DNA from: Bolinopsis microptera
Lineage: Eukaryota; Ctenophora; Tentaculata; Lobata; Bolinopsidae
DNA: 64,000 nucleotides
NCBI RefSeq assembly: GCF_026151205.1
Contig: NC_087075.1
Location: forward strand, 5,200,858 to 5,264,857
Reading direction: 5' to 3'
Positions 12,101-27,100 of the stretch are shown in pieces (positions within the stretch are counted from its first letter, which is position 1; each line of letters starts with the position of its first letter). A model generated the notes under the pieces. It did no database searches, was not told where the DNA came from, and saw only the letters and a list, made by a program, of their open reading frames with translations. The position numbers and the translations under genes are program-made.

Positions 12101-15100
12101 TTTGCGGAATATCAATACCTTTTTCACAAGAAGATATCAAAACAACTGCTTATTTCCATCTTGAGCTGAAGTAGCTAAGATACTTGAATCTTTCGATGTT
12201 CCGATATATGCACTGGATTATCCATGACATCTATTATAATCTCCATCCAGGAGCGCAATATTTCACCTCAAACCGATAGCACCCATCATACCCAATGAGA
12301 CTCCATCCTTTTCCCACGTGACACAGCTCCACCAATGACAACAGAGTATATACACCACGTGGGTTGCTAAGAGCAACCAATGACTGAAGCCTGGTGGTTA
12401 TCATGAAGGTGAGAAAGAGGCGGATAATGAACAATGCGGAGAGGGATCAGTAGAATTATGTTTATACCAACTGGTGGGGTAATGCTCTTACAAACAACTC
12501 CCGGAGCTATCTATCTGTAGTCAATAACAAGACACCATTCCATGTAGCACAAATACTTATCACCATGACAATACTTATCACCATGACAATACTTATCACC
12601 ATGACAATACTTATCTCTCCCTCCCTCCACAAAACAACACCTATCACTGGTGATGGTTTTTATCACCTTTTCAATCCTCTCTCTCTCTCTGTTTGTCGGC
12701 AGCTAACTGTTTGATAAACCCTTAACTATCTAACAACCAGTAATTCAGCACTTAGCAGCTATTCTACATCATTGTCCGCCCAGTAATCAAAAGTGCGCCG
12801 TTTTGACAGTCTTTTGTACGAAGGTGTGAAGGAACTTTTGCAAATGATTTTTTTAGAGAAAAGGATTTAAAAAAACAAGGGTAATTTACAAGTTTGTAGG
12901 CTTGTTAGAAGGTCTGAAGGCTCAAGATATAATTTGAGGGTAGTTAGATAGGATTGTTAACAAGAAAAGTACTAAAATAACGCTTTGTTTCTCCGGTAAT
13001 GTTGATCTGTATAATTATAGCCATGGAGTCCGTAATTGGAGATGAGATGGATGGTGTTGTAACCGGTCACTTTTCTCGGTCCGATACCAAACCATGATTT
13101 CTACTTTTAATTAGCGTCTAGAGACTGTAAATACTTCAATAAACATGTAACATTTGTTTAAAGTCCCATTAGTGTAACAACAGATCCACACGGTTAGTCA
13201 GAATTTTAGGGCCTTGCGGTTCCTCCGCATGCAGTTCCAGCAGTATCATTCCATCATCTGTAGGCGATGTTGAAATAGGGGGAAGGGAGTGACTGTACAG
13301 TTAAATGAAATTGGCGTCTGGTATTAACTTAAACACGTACCCTGTGTAGACTGTACAACTACATGAAATTAAAAGGATTTTATTGCGCGCATTAAATTCA
13401 TGTGAAATTAAGAGGTTGTAATTTCCGTACTGTCAGTCGACAGATCACACACGTAAAGGAGATCAGCGATTGCGGGTTGATTTAAAGCTGGCTTTTATCG
13501 GCCGGATATCCGTTGTAAGTAGCTTTATAAGCACATAAGTTTGCCAGAGGAATTCTGGGCGAAAAAATGGAAAAGCAAGGGTTAAACAATAAACTGTTAA
13601 CTGAGCCGAAAGTAGTCTTTGTAGTCTGTAGGACTGTCCTGGATTTATCTGCTCTCTGACAGTCAGAGGTGGCTGTCTGGTCCCTGGATCTCTCTTTTAT
13701 ATTCATTGTGTCTGCAACGAAGTCTCATGATCCGGCTCTATAGTCAGGGAGGGAAACTGTTCTTGTGTCTGTAACTCTGTCCTGGATCCTGTTCTGTTCT
13801 GGATTTCTTGTGTCTGTAATACTAGGATCCTCGGTCTGCAGATCCCGCTATGTCTTTCTCACTTGTTTCTCAGACCAACTAGTGACAAAACTGACACTTC
13901 ACTCTACGTCTAGTGCTAACTATTCTAATTGCTAATATCACTCCCTCAAATTCACCTCCTCATTGGAACACGCAGCCCACGTGCCAAACGCACTGCGGTT
14001 TGATTGGTCAATGTCAGACACGTGGGCAATGCATGCTGGAATTTAGCCGTTTAAATCAGCATGGGAACTACTGGAGGGTCGACGTGAAATTTCGACCCAA
14101 ACAGAACAAAATCCGCCGCTGTTCCGGTAACGTCATCTTATGTCAAGCTCTCTTGATTGGTTGGTTTGTGTCAGGTGGTGTTTTACCAGAGTTAGGATTG
14201 GACTGTTACCACAGTTGGTATGGAGACGTGAAATTTCGACCCAAACACTCAAATTGCAACAAAATCTACATGACGTTATGTTATGACACATCTGAATATT
14301 TGAACGGTGAGAAAAGAGAAACATGCACCAGTTTCGTAAATATCTCCGTACAAATAAATTCCTCGACAGCGAGCCACACATTCCATCAACTGCAGGATAT
14401 AGAATTCCTACAGCACCTTCAGCTCATTAACGATTCCAATTCAGAATTCTTACCGATTCTTACTGAATGACACCCTATGCTAGTGGGGAATATTATTATA
14501 CCCTATTATATACCAGCAATATACCAGTGCCTATAATATCGGTACTGGTTTTAGGAGATATAAAAGTAGCGTCTAGCCAGAGAACAGAGAATCAAGCTCC
14601 TTGATTATAACTATTAACTTATACGCTGATAAATTAAGGCAATCGTCTCATAACACCAGGGTTACTGGACATACCACATCGTTCCCCTACTCCGCTAGTT
14701 ATGAAGCTGAGTAGTTTATGAATTTCGAAATCTTTACAGCAGCCGGCAAGCATATTATCGGGACTCGGGTATATCCCCTTAGATTGCACCATCATTGTCG
14801 CTTCTCCCATATTTTAAATTTTTATGTCATCGTTCTTTGATGATCATACGGTCATATTTAAAGCTGATCATTCAAGGTATGGTAAAGGGTACACGTGCAG
14901 AGATGAAAGCGTCAAGATCTGATAAATTGCGGGACTCATTTCAGTGAAAATCAGACCTTGGTAGAGACAAATTATTATCTGGAGATTGTGGGGACAAGAC
15001 AGGTTCAACTACCTCGAGAAGCAAATTGAGACTGATAACTAAGCAGATCGTGTGGTGTAGCTAAAGAGCCGATGGCGTTATCGGCATTTGTCGGCGGGTA

Positions 15101-18100
15101 ATAGAAGGAGCAAATAACGTTCATCTTGTACCCTCCAAATCATCAAAATCTCGAGACTTTGCAGCAACCTCACTTCTGAGATTGTTCCAGCATTAGCACC
15201 GGGTAACAGAGCCACAAAGTCACTGATAATTGTCCGGTGAAACGACCCTGGAATGTGTCCTGAAGGTGGTAAAATTGGTTTCCAAATAAAAACCACATAT
15301 TTTCGTCTTAATATTCGAGATAATGGTTTAAGCCGGGAAAATCCTGAACTCAAATTAATTGATATGATTCCTGTCCTCTGATTGGTCAGTTTTACGGATA
15401 CTGACCTCCAATTGGCCGATCATGTGTAAGTCGGGGCGTGTCCCTCCACCACATGCTCAGTTAAGAGCACGTGTAAAAATCAAACCGTTACTAGCAGATA
15501 AGCTGCCCGTTAGACCCACGGAAACAGGTTCCATTTCACGCCCTACGCCCGCCCTAGCATGTCACCAACTATTCCGGGCCCGTTATCCAATCAGATCGCT
15601 TAGCAACGAGCACGTGGGCAGAACCAGCCAGGCAGCAGCCGGATCTGCATATCAGACATGAACTGGGATGGTTTTGTCGGGCTGAAATGCACTTAACCGA
15701 GCCCTACCCTGACAGTAAAGGGGACGTTAGCCTGTTAATGTGATAGCTTCACATCACGTGGCCACCCTAATATGGGCATTAAGTTGTTAATCTGCTGTAT
15801 TACAACTGCTTATTGCACCTGCTCCGATTTCCTTAAAGATACATTATAATATTTTAATCGTTTCACTCCCGAGATTTCAGGTTTTATGTTGTGGTTGGAG
15901 CAAGGAGCGAGAGACCTCTTGACTTTCGAAGAAGCAGCTTGCAACCAATCAGGAGTTAGAACTGAATCAAACCAGCCAACCAGGATCCAGCATCGTGACT
16001 TAACAAGAGCCCCAAAATCCGAGCATGCTGGTTTTACAACTTAGACTCCCCGGCTCCCTCGATCCTCCTCCTTCCCATTAGCAAGTTCCCGACCAATCAG
16101 TGGACAGAGTTTGCACACGTGACACACAGATTAACCAATCGGGGAGCTGGATTGTGGTTCACAACGCCTCACCTTGTTATCAAACCGTTCTAAAAAAAGC
16201 TGGTAGAAAACCGGGGAGATCAGGGCCACTACCTGTTATTTCCCAGGGTGTTACAAATCAGGTGGGAGATTGGGGTCAGGTAACACTCGACCATTCAGAA
16301 CACAGGGATTACATCACGTGACACAGATCAACCAATGGGGGGTAAGCGTGGGACCGGTAGTCTAAAAATCACATTATGCAGGGGCTGGGTCGGTGGAGCA
16401 ACCAATCAGGACCCTGAAACAAGCCCACATGATATGAATTAACCAATAAGAGAGGGGTAAAATAACGAGATGTGAGGGTACGAAAAGCCCACCACACCCC
16501 ACGTTAAGATAATGAAAGACACACGGATTAAGGGGGAGTAGGTTTTCTAGTGTCTCTCACACAATATAATGGTGCAAACACCAGTTATTACAGCTAATTA
16601 ACGGTTTATAATGGGGCATTAATTAACACGTGTTGATTGTACATGTAACACCAAGGTACAATAGTGATCTAATATGATTTAATTTAAGGTTTAAAGTGAT
16701 TATGTCATTAAATCAATTTTCTGTTTCACACTTTGTTTCATATCGGGTCTATCTCAGATATGACGTTATTTTTGTCTCAACAGGATTTAAGGAGACTAGC
16801 TGTGGATCGTGTCCGAGTTTAGATAACCTTGTTGGCAATCTCTTATTCAACGGTTTGGCATTTTTTACGCGGTTTACAAGATGAAATTATATCCCTAAAT
16901 CATAAAATGCATTGCACTATCGGTTAATTTTCTTATCAGATATTCAGCTATTCACAAATGAGCTCAAAATGAACCGTTTGGTGCGAGATGAGTGATGAGC
17001 CGGGCCAAACAAGCCCAACTCCTAACAAATGAGCCGGGCCAAACTAGCCCAACTCCTAACAAATGAGCCAGGCTAAACAAGCCCAACTCCTAAGTCGGCA
17101 CTGAAAGGTAGCTCGAGAGGGTGGTCCCGGCAAACATTAACTAAGCTATAACACGTGTACTCATCGTTAAGTATAAGTTAAACCAAAACCCATTTCCTTT
17201 CCAGTCTCTCTAAAAATCTGGAGGTTAATGTTTATAAACCTCAGTACAAATCATAAAGGGTTAAGGTTTTATTAATGGTTGCTGTTGTAGTGCATGGTTA
17301 AGGTTGTAGTTTAACTCACAGGACCTTGATTATAATTTAGACCGTTTTAGTGAGACATGAGCTGTGTTTTCAGGGGTAGTTTTACTTTACAGAGCTCTCC
17401 CAGCTCAATAATTACATACTTAAAGGGTCTGGGGTGGAGCAGTGCATTAATTCGATCTCCACCAAATACCGGCCTGTGATTGGTCAGAGCAGGTCATGTG
17501 GGGGAGAATGCATGGAGCTAATTGGGCGGTTAGGACACCGGATAGGCAGGTTAGAGGTGGGTCAATTGACACAGTGTTTCCCCGGGTAAAACACATGTTC
17601 AACAGTGGTAAACATGGCCAAGAAGACAGGTTGACAGGAGTGTCACGTGAGATGTGGTCACGTGAGAGGGGCGAAAGCCGGGGTTAGTTAGGGAGTTAGA
17701 GCTGCTGGGTAAGTAGTGTTGTTTACTGTGCAAGGGGCTTTCTGACATCATTGCATGTGGTGCAAAGACGGTGTTTTGTGGAAAGAGAGAGAGAGGTAAT
17801 CTGGTGGAGATATAGATTATTTTAGAGAGGAAATCTGGTAAAAGTTCAGGGGATATAATGAAGAATAAGATATTGTCCAATCCGAGAATTTACTCCAACC
17901 GACCAATCCGAGCACAGTATTTCCTCCAATCCTGCCATTTCTCGCCGACTACAAGCTGAAAAGCTACAGAGCTGTATACCTGCTAACAATGTGACACAAT
18001 TGTACAGCAAATTGGGTGACACACCTGAACACCACCGGTAGCTGGTTGAAGAGTTATTGTGACACACAAAACACTGCGCGTGTGTTTCGAAGCTGTTAAC

Positions 18101-21100
18101 TTGTTAAGCCGCTAAACAGTGTTTTAGCGGGTACTCATCGTGTTCCTGCACAGCTCCGTGTCAATTATAGCTTCACCGGACTTGTTCTTGTGTGCTCTGA
18201 TTGGTTGGGTGGGGGAAATACTGTGCTCTGATTGGTTGAAGACGTGTCGAGTGAAGTCGACTGCTTGTTCGCGTACTGTATATGAGACTACAGTGCTACA
18301 CCAGCCTTACCCCGATTATAACGATATTTCACAAAAACCACCTGAAACACCAGCCAATCACAAACCATTATTTCACCATGGCAGAGTATCACATGTCAGG
18401 ATTGTAAAATGTATAACGTCAGCATAAAATTCAAAACACGTGGCGAATACTACCCCAACTCTCCTAAATACACCCACCCAGCCAGTTACAAATACTACCC
18501 CAACTCTCCTAAATACACCCACCCAACCAGTTACAAATACTACCCCAACTCTCCTAAATACACCCACCCAACCAGTTACAAATACTACCCCAACTCTCCT
18601 AAATACACCCACCCAACCAGCAAATACTACCCCAACTCTCCTAAATACACCCACCCAACCAGTTACAAATACTACCCCAACTCTCCTAAATACACCCGCC
18701 CAACCAGCAAATACTACCCCAACTCTCCTAAATACACCCACCCAACCAGCAAATACTACCCCAACTCTCCTAAATACACCCACCCAACCAGCAAATACTA
18801 CCCCAACTCTCCTAAATACACCCACCCAACCAGCAAATACTACCCCAACTCTCCTAAATACACCCACCCAACCAGCAAATACTACCCCAACTCTCCTAAA
18901 TACACCCGCCCAACCAGCAAATACTACCCCAACTCTCCTAAATACACCCGCCCAACCAGCAAATACTACCCCAACTCTCCTAAATACACCCACCCAACCA
19001 GCAAATACTACCCCAACTCTCCTAAATACACCCACCCAACCAGTTACAAATACTACCCCAACTCTCCTAAATACACCCGCCCAACCAGCAAATACTACCC
19101 CAACTCTCCTAAATACACCCACCCAACCAGCAAATACTACCCCAACTCTCCTAAATACACCCGCCCAACCAGCAAATACTACCCCAACTCTCCTAAATAC
19201 ACCCGCCCAACCAGCAAATACTACCCCAACTCTCCTAAATACACCCACCCAACCAGCAAATACTACCCCAACTCTCCTAAATACACCCACCCAACCAGTT
19301 ACAAATACTACCCCAACTCTCCAAAATACACCCACCCAACCAGTTACAAATACTACCCCAACTCTCCTAAATACACCCACCCAACCAGTTACAAATACTA
19401 CCCCAACTCTCCTAAATACACCCGCCCAACCAGCAAATACTACCCCAACTCTCCTAAATACACCCACCCAACCAGCAAATACTACCCCAACTCTCCTAAA
19501 TACACCCGCCCAACCAGCAAATACTACCCCAACTCTCCTAAATACACCCGCCCAACCAGCAAATACTACCCCAACTCTCCTAAATACACCCACCCAACCA
19601 GCAAATACTACCCCAACTCTCCTAAATACACCCACCCAACCAGTTACAAATACTACCCCAACTCTCCTAAATACACCCACCCAACCAGCAAATACTACCC
19701 CAACTCTCCTAAATACACCCACCCAACCAGCAAATACTACCCCAACTCTCCTAAATACACCCGCCCAACCAGTTACAAATACTACCCCAACTCTCCTAAA
19801 TACACCCACCCAACCAGCAAATACTACCCCAACTCTCCTAAATACACCCACCCAACCAGCAAATACTACCCCAACTCTCCTAAATACACCCGCCCAACCA
19901 GCAAATACTACCCCAACTCTCCTAAATACACCCACCCAGCCAGCAAATACTACCCCAACTCTCCTAAATACACCCACCCAGCCAGCAAATACTACCCCAA
20001 CTCTCCTAAATACACCCACCCAACCAGCAAATACTACCCCAACTCTCCTAAATACACCCACCCAACCAGCAAATACTACCCCAACTCTCCTAAATACACC
20101 CACCCAACCAGCAAATACTACCCCAACTCTCCTAAATACACCCACCCAACCAGCAAATACTACCCCAACTCTCCTAAATACACCCACCCAACCAGCAAAT
20201 ACTACCCCAACTCTCCTAAATACACCCGCCCAACCAGCAAATACTACCCCAACTCTCCTAAATACACCCACCCAACCAGTTGCAAATACTACCCCAACTC
20301 TCCTAAATACACCCACCCAACCAGCAAATACTACCCCAACTCTCCTAAATACACCCGCCCAACCAGCAAATACTACCCCAACTCTCCTAAATACACCCAC
20401 CCAACCAGCAAATACTACCCCAACTCTCCTAAATACACCCACCCAACCAGCAAATACTACCCCAACTCTCCAAAATACACCCGCCCAACCAGTTACAAAT
20501 ACTACCCCAACTCTCCTAAATACACCCGCCCAACCAGCAAATACTACCCCAACTCTCCTAAATACACCCACCCAACCAGTTGCAAATACTACCCCAACTC
20601 TCCTAAATACACCCACCCAACCAGCAAATACTACCCCAACTCTCCTAAATACACCCGCCCAACCAGCAAATACTACCCCAACTCTCCTAAATACACCCAC
20701 CCAACCAGCAAATACTACCCCGACTCTCCTAAATACACCCACCCAACCAGCAAATACTACCCCAACTCTCCTAAATACACCCGCCCAACCAGCAAATACT
20801 ACCCCAACTCTCCTAAATACACCCACCCAGCCAGTTACAAATACTACCCCAACTCTCCTAAATACACCCACCCAACCAGCAAATACTACCCCAACTCTCC
20901 TAAATACACCCACCCAACCAGTTACAAATACTACCCCAACTCTCCTAAATACAGCCACCCAACCAGTTACAAATACTACCCCGACTCTCCTAAATACACC
21001 CACCCAACCAGTTACAAATACTACCCCAACTCTCCTAAATACACCCGCCCAACCAGTTACAAATACTACCCCAACTCTCCTAAATACACCCACCCAACCA

Positions 21101-24100
21101 GCAAATACTACCCCAACTCTCCTAAATACACCCACCCAACCAGTTACAAATACTACCCCAACTCTCCTAAATACAACCACCCAACCAGCAAATACTACCC
21201 CAACTCTCCTAAATACACCCACCCAACCAGCAAATACTACCCCAACTCTCCTAAATACACCCACCCAACCAGCAAATACCACCCCAACTCTCCTAAATAC
21301 ACCCACCCAACCAGCAAATACTACCCCAACTCTCCTAAATACACCCACCCAGCCAGTTACAAATACTACCCCAACTCTCCTAAATACACCCACCCAACCA
21401 GTTACAAATACTACCCCAACTCTCCTAAATACAACCACCCAACCAGCAAATACTACCCCAACTCTCCTAAATACACCCACCCAACCAGCAAATACTACCC
21501 CAACTCTCCTAAATACACCCGCCCAACCAGCAAATACTACCCCAACTCTCCTAAATACACCCGCCCAACCAGCAAATACTACCCCAACTCTCCTAAATAC
21601 ACCCACCCAACCAGCAAATACTACCCCAACTCTCCTAAATACACCCACCCAACCAGCGAATACTACCCCAACTCTCCTAAATACACCCGCCCAACCAGTT
21701 ACAAATACTACCCCAACTCTCCTAAATACACCCACCCAACCAGTTACAAATACTACCCCAACTCTCCTAAATACACCCACCCAACCAGCAAATACTACCC
21801 CAACTCTCCTAAATACAGCCACCCAACCAGCAAATACTACCCCAACTCTCCTAAATACACCCACCCAGCCAGTTGCAATTGGTGTGCATGATAAATAGTT
21901 ACGAATAATACTGCTCATTAACGAATCAAAACATCGTATCTGTAACACGTGACAAAGTTACAAATATAATCCTAGTCATTTACTCGTCTTCTCCACCATC
22001 TCTTTAAAATGAAAATACGTCGAGAAAACGTTCAATTATCACATGATAAATAGTTAAATTTAGCTCGATTTTAACGAAAACACTGGTCCAGGTGTGCACA
22101 GAGCGGGGGACCTTGGATAGTCAGATAATTAGAACTTTTTGTGACAGCTGTGTTTACAGTAGCTCACGTGATATTGATCATTATAATATGTGACTAGCTG
22201 TGTTTTTCCATTATCAGCCACTCTCTAACTATAAGCTGTACTGTTTCCAATCTTGGAAGAGGTAAGAGAGGAAAAAAGCTAAATTTTAAGGCCTAAAATA
22301 AGGGCGGATTAAGATGTTGGTACTAATCTCATCCTGAGAATGTTGGACATTATTTGGGGGAACTACGGACAACCTGCGGGACTACCAGCCTGACAAAACT
22401 CGGTCAGTTTAGACAGATCGTCTGGCGGTGTGATTGTGAGCATCCAGACTAGCTAAAAACCTAGTTCCCATCACTGGAACTGACTGGTTGCTTAATGACT
22501 GGTTGAGGAACGTCACGTGGGGATAATACCGTGCTGTGGTTGGTTAACAATGCCCACGTGCTACAGATCCTGGCTTGTGATTGGAGGGTGAGTGCGAGTG
22601 ATCCAGGGTGTCGGGGAGTGTTTTTTCACAGTGTTGAGGATTGTGTTTTGTGGTGGGAGCTGTGTAGTCTGGTGTTGGGGAGACCGCACAAAGGGAAATG
22701 TGAGGGGGAGGGATGTGCACGTGATCAGGGATGTCACGTGATCAGAACACTGTGCTGTGTTAGACTTTTCAGCCACATTCGACCACCATCTAACTCTTTC
22801 TAGCCCTGTCAGCTCACACTCAAATTCTATTTCAGCTCCAGTTCCGCATCATTTCACAGTGGCTTCCCCCATTTGGGGACCTAGCAGATCTTCACAAATC
22901 AGTGTGCACTTGAGAGTTTGGCTAGCTCGGCTCAAAGAGGTCCTGGTCATTGCCCGGCCTCTCTAATTGAAATAACATCGTTAAGTGTCTCATTTCACAG
23001 GTCACGTGTCATGCTCTCAGCCACTCAGCGCGCAGTATTCCGCCCACGTGGCACACACGGACCAATGGGGGCGCGCGGTGATGGTTCACAGAGGAATATA
23101 GTCTAGTTTTCACACCCAAGTTTAGGACACAACGTCTCGTACAAGGGGGTCGAGGACAACTTCACCCAAAACACGGGACGAATTTTCAGAGTAGATGATG
23201 GCAGGGCAATCTTCATTTAATATTAAATAACTTTGAAATTAAGCTTCATGTAAACGGGAAATTCGAAAAAGTAATGAACCCTCCTTCATTTTCACATTTT
23301 ATTAGATTAATGAATTGGAGTAAATTAAACTGGATAAATTCACAAGAACATACATACGTAATTGTTTTAACGGAAAAATGAAGCAAGTGAAAAAATGTTA
23401 TATAATACCGTATTCCTTACAAGAAATCCCCGCTGGTCATCGCCTACTTATTAATCATTTAACTGTGGAGATAATTCGTGAAATCAGCTTATACTACCTT
23501 ATCGATTGCAGTCAATTTATTTGGCAATACTGAAGCTGTACCCAATGACTAATACCCTCCATAAAAAGCTGAATGATATCTAATCATGATTAGAGCATTT
23601 TCGGGGGAAAAAATCAAAACTTTCAGTTCCTATCATTCCGTTTTATCGGTGCAATAAATTAAGTCATTAAGAAGTATAAAACCAGTACTTCACATTACTA
23701 ACGTCATTAAGACTGTACTTCATAAAATGTCAGTTACCACAATAAAGTAGGGCTAAGTACATTCCGTTTTGGTAACATGATATCGGGTGCAACGTAGATC
23801 ATCAACAATCAAGCAAGCTTGTGGCAACTACTTTTTCCAGGCCTACTTGAAATACGGCACTTGATTGGGCCACCAAAGTTTTTCCCTGTGTCTTGATTGG
23901 TTGTTTTGAGACACGTGCCATCACAGCTGTAATAGTTGTGAAAGCTTGAAAAATACTAGTCACGCCGTTAAAATACTACCCTCTGATTGGCTGATATGTG
24001 TCAAGTGGGCAAAATACCGAGCTCTGATTGGCTTATCCTGGTCAGGTGGTACAAATGTTTATTAATGTTTCGACAACAAGCAAAGTTGAGGAATATTCAT

Positions 24101-27100
24101 AGGGGTTTGAGGAAACACCCAACTCATACACTAAAATGCATGAAAAATCGCATATTTACATCATAGTGACCTATTATTGTCAAACAAAAATACCATCTAA
24201 TTAACTTGGTTACTTAACATAACTCCATATAGTTGTGTGCATCTGGACTCTTTGTTATATTCAGTTAATTTAGCATATTGAGTCAGGGAGAGGGATAGCG
24301 GAGATTGTGTGCGATTATTTAATAAAAATTGACGGGCATAACTTTAGTTGTTATTGAAAGAAGCACTATCTTCGTTATGAGGAGGCGAACGTTTCTTGAA
24401 AAAATTATGAATATCCAACAAGTCTATACTTAATAATACTGGGAACGCTAGGGTAAAACATATATATACTAGATTCGGAGAGAAGTAAAGGAAGAGAACA
24501 TTCAAAGATTTTCAAGGTAATAATTCTACGGGTCGGTTAATTGTCATGATGATAAGTTAAAGGTGACCCCTCTGTTAGAACCTGTCCAGTGTCCACCACT
24601 AACCGTTACAAAGTATAACTAATTCTAGGGGTTGGCGACAAACAATATTAATAACATGGTGTGGGCAATACAACTGTTATATTTTATATATGATCTTCGA
24701 ACGAGCATTGGAAATTCCATTCATTCCATGTTCCTTACATAACTCTGGATAGTTCCCTAAAAATTCTATAACACCAGTAAGCACTGTCAAGTAACCATGG
24801 TAACCATGGTAACCATAGTTTATACCACTGAAACCCTTGCAACACACGTCAATTTTCACCCAACTCTTCAATAAAGGTCGTCAATTCTCACACAAACTAG
24901 AGAGCTGACACTTGTTGCCCCAATTGAAGGGGTCACGTGTCACAATTGAAGGGGTCACGTGTCACAAAACTATCACCACCTACTTAAACACCACACCAGT
25001 GGTTACCATGGTTACCATGGTTACCATGGTAACCGTCTATATTCTGGTATTGCCACAGCTTTATATTGTTTTTATCACATTAGAGCTGGGTTTATTATTC
25101 CATGTAGCAGTCGTCTATTAGTCCAGTCAGACATTTTGAATATCGCTAATTTTGAATCTCGCTAATTTTCCAACCATAAAGCTCGCCCTATGTTATATGG
25201 GACTACTTGAGACTTCTCAGAAAAACTGTGACAAGTGACAGAATTGAGTGAAGTAGGGGTAACCCCGCTGAGGAACTAGGGGTTACCATGGTCACGTGAC
25301 ATATCCACGGTTACCATGGTGACTGACCTACTCTCCACACACGTGAAACATCTCACAAGAGCGTGTCGTTATTTTCACAGTGTTGTCACTCTGTCAAACA
25401 GTGTGTATGTTAGAAGTGTCAAGATATGTTTCTGTGGTCGAGAAGATGGGGGTAGTGCTCAGCACGTGCAGTGAAGTTTAGTGGAAGTACGTCACACGTG
25501 CATGGTTTGATATAAAAAGAGTTTCGCACGTGCACAGTGAAGTCGCGATGACTTGTTTTGCACGTTGGCTGAAGATAAGAATGTACTTGAGTTGCTGCCA
25601 CAGCTAAAACCACAATGAATCAACTTGTATCCATCCGAGAATAACCACAACTGTGAACTCGGAGGGATCTTAAAATACTAAGTACTCCCGCTCAGTTCGA
25701 ATGTCAAGCACATAACCACTATATTCTATTACGACGGTTAAAATACGGTTGAAAACAGCCATCTTTTGCTCGGTCATTCATTTAAGTGAGAAATTATCAC
25801 CACAGAGCAAACAAACACGGGGGTGATTTTAGCCAAGTGAAAAATCAAAAAAACCACGCGAGGTTATGTTGAAGTGAAGTGTGGTTGTGGGGGGATGGCT
25901 GAGGGAGAACTTTGGGGAGATTCGGCAGACTTCAAAGAATGAAGGCTTGTGAGAGAGAGTGCGTGAGGGGGCATTATGTTAGAGAAGCAGTATTGTAAAG
26001 AAATCAGGGCTTTTCTTTTGAGAGAATATAGCTTATTAAGGGGCATTTTATGGATGTATAACCGGAAGATCTCATGTTGGATATGGATGGAAGACTTACT
26101 CGATTCAACTTTAGAAATCTACTTTTAGATATTAACTCTTAAACGCAAACTATGTCCTTGAAAAGTGAATTTTAAAGTACCAATTACTTTATTTTGTGCC
26201 AATAACATTTCATATTTATATCAACGGAGTTATTTTCTTTACAAACAGTTTAAAGCTTTGAGCATGACTAAGTTAATTATAAATGCTTTTTTATCTATAA
26301 TTTGATTATTAACAAATAGTTTAGTAACTTTGTAGCGTGACTGTGTTTGATAATAAATGTTTTACATATTTGCACTTTTCTTATATTTACAACTATTTTA
26401 CTAAGTTTGGGGCGCTTGTTCTGTCCGACCCTGGCAGACAAACTTGTCATTTAATTAACATTAATCTGTTCCGTGAGAACTTAACGGCGTGCTCACCCTA
26501 TTGGTCGGATACCCTCAAGTGGTACACTTTTCTATGATATGATTGGTAGTTGCGAGGAGGTTGCTAGGCAACAAGTAGAGGTGAGCACCTGTGTTAATTT
26601 AGGGGGCGTGAGGCTCAGTCCTATCTGTCCCTCTCTCGTTAATTCATACAGTATAATTGGCAATTTTCATAGCACGTTAAACATTTAGCAGTATAAGAGT
26701 GGGACTCTGACATCTGTCAAGCTAAAGACCTGTACCACGTGCGTTGCTGGGTAACCAGTGGAAGAGGAGAATGGATGTCACGTGCTAGGTGAGAGCCGGT
26801 GAGGGACGAGCACTTCGGTTGCACATGCTTCAGATCCAGGACTAGTGTTTTCTCATTGAGGGAGAAAATAGTAGCAAATTATATTTATTATCACGCACTA
26901 TAATCATACCAGAAGAAGTGCGGGCAATTCCAGACTCAGAGAGAGAGAGAGAGAGAGAGCCAGATAGTAGGAGGAGGATGAGGAGGAGGAGATGAGTTTA
27001 TATAACACCACGCTACAAGCTCCGGGATAAGGAATATAGTGCATTAACATGAAGTTAAACCCAACAAAGGGTCTGGAATGAGCAGATCTCGTGTGGCCGG

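Noticed and set aside
13913-14470. 185-codon plus-strand open frame
   Set aside because: It contains a duplicated DNA segment and the dispersed CACGTG/ATTGG motifs, no recognisable domain and no splice context; it lies in an intron of the opposite strand.
18373-21948. Three very long open frames (1152-1191 codons) as giant repeat proteins
   Set aside because: They result from a stop-free unit whose length is a multiple of three. The main variants are non-synonymous in all three frames and no signal peptide, splice sites or flanking domain support translation.
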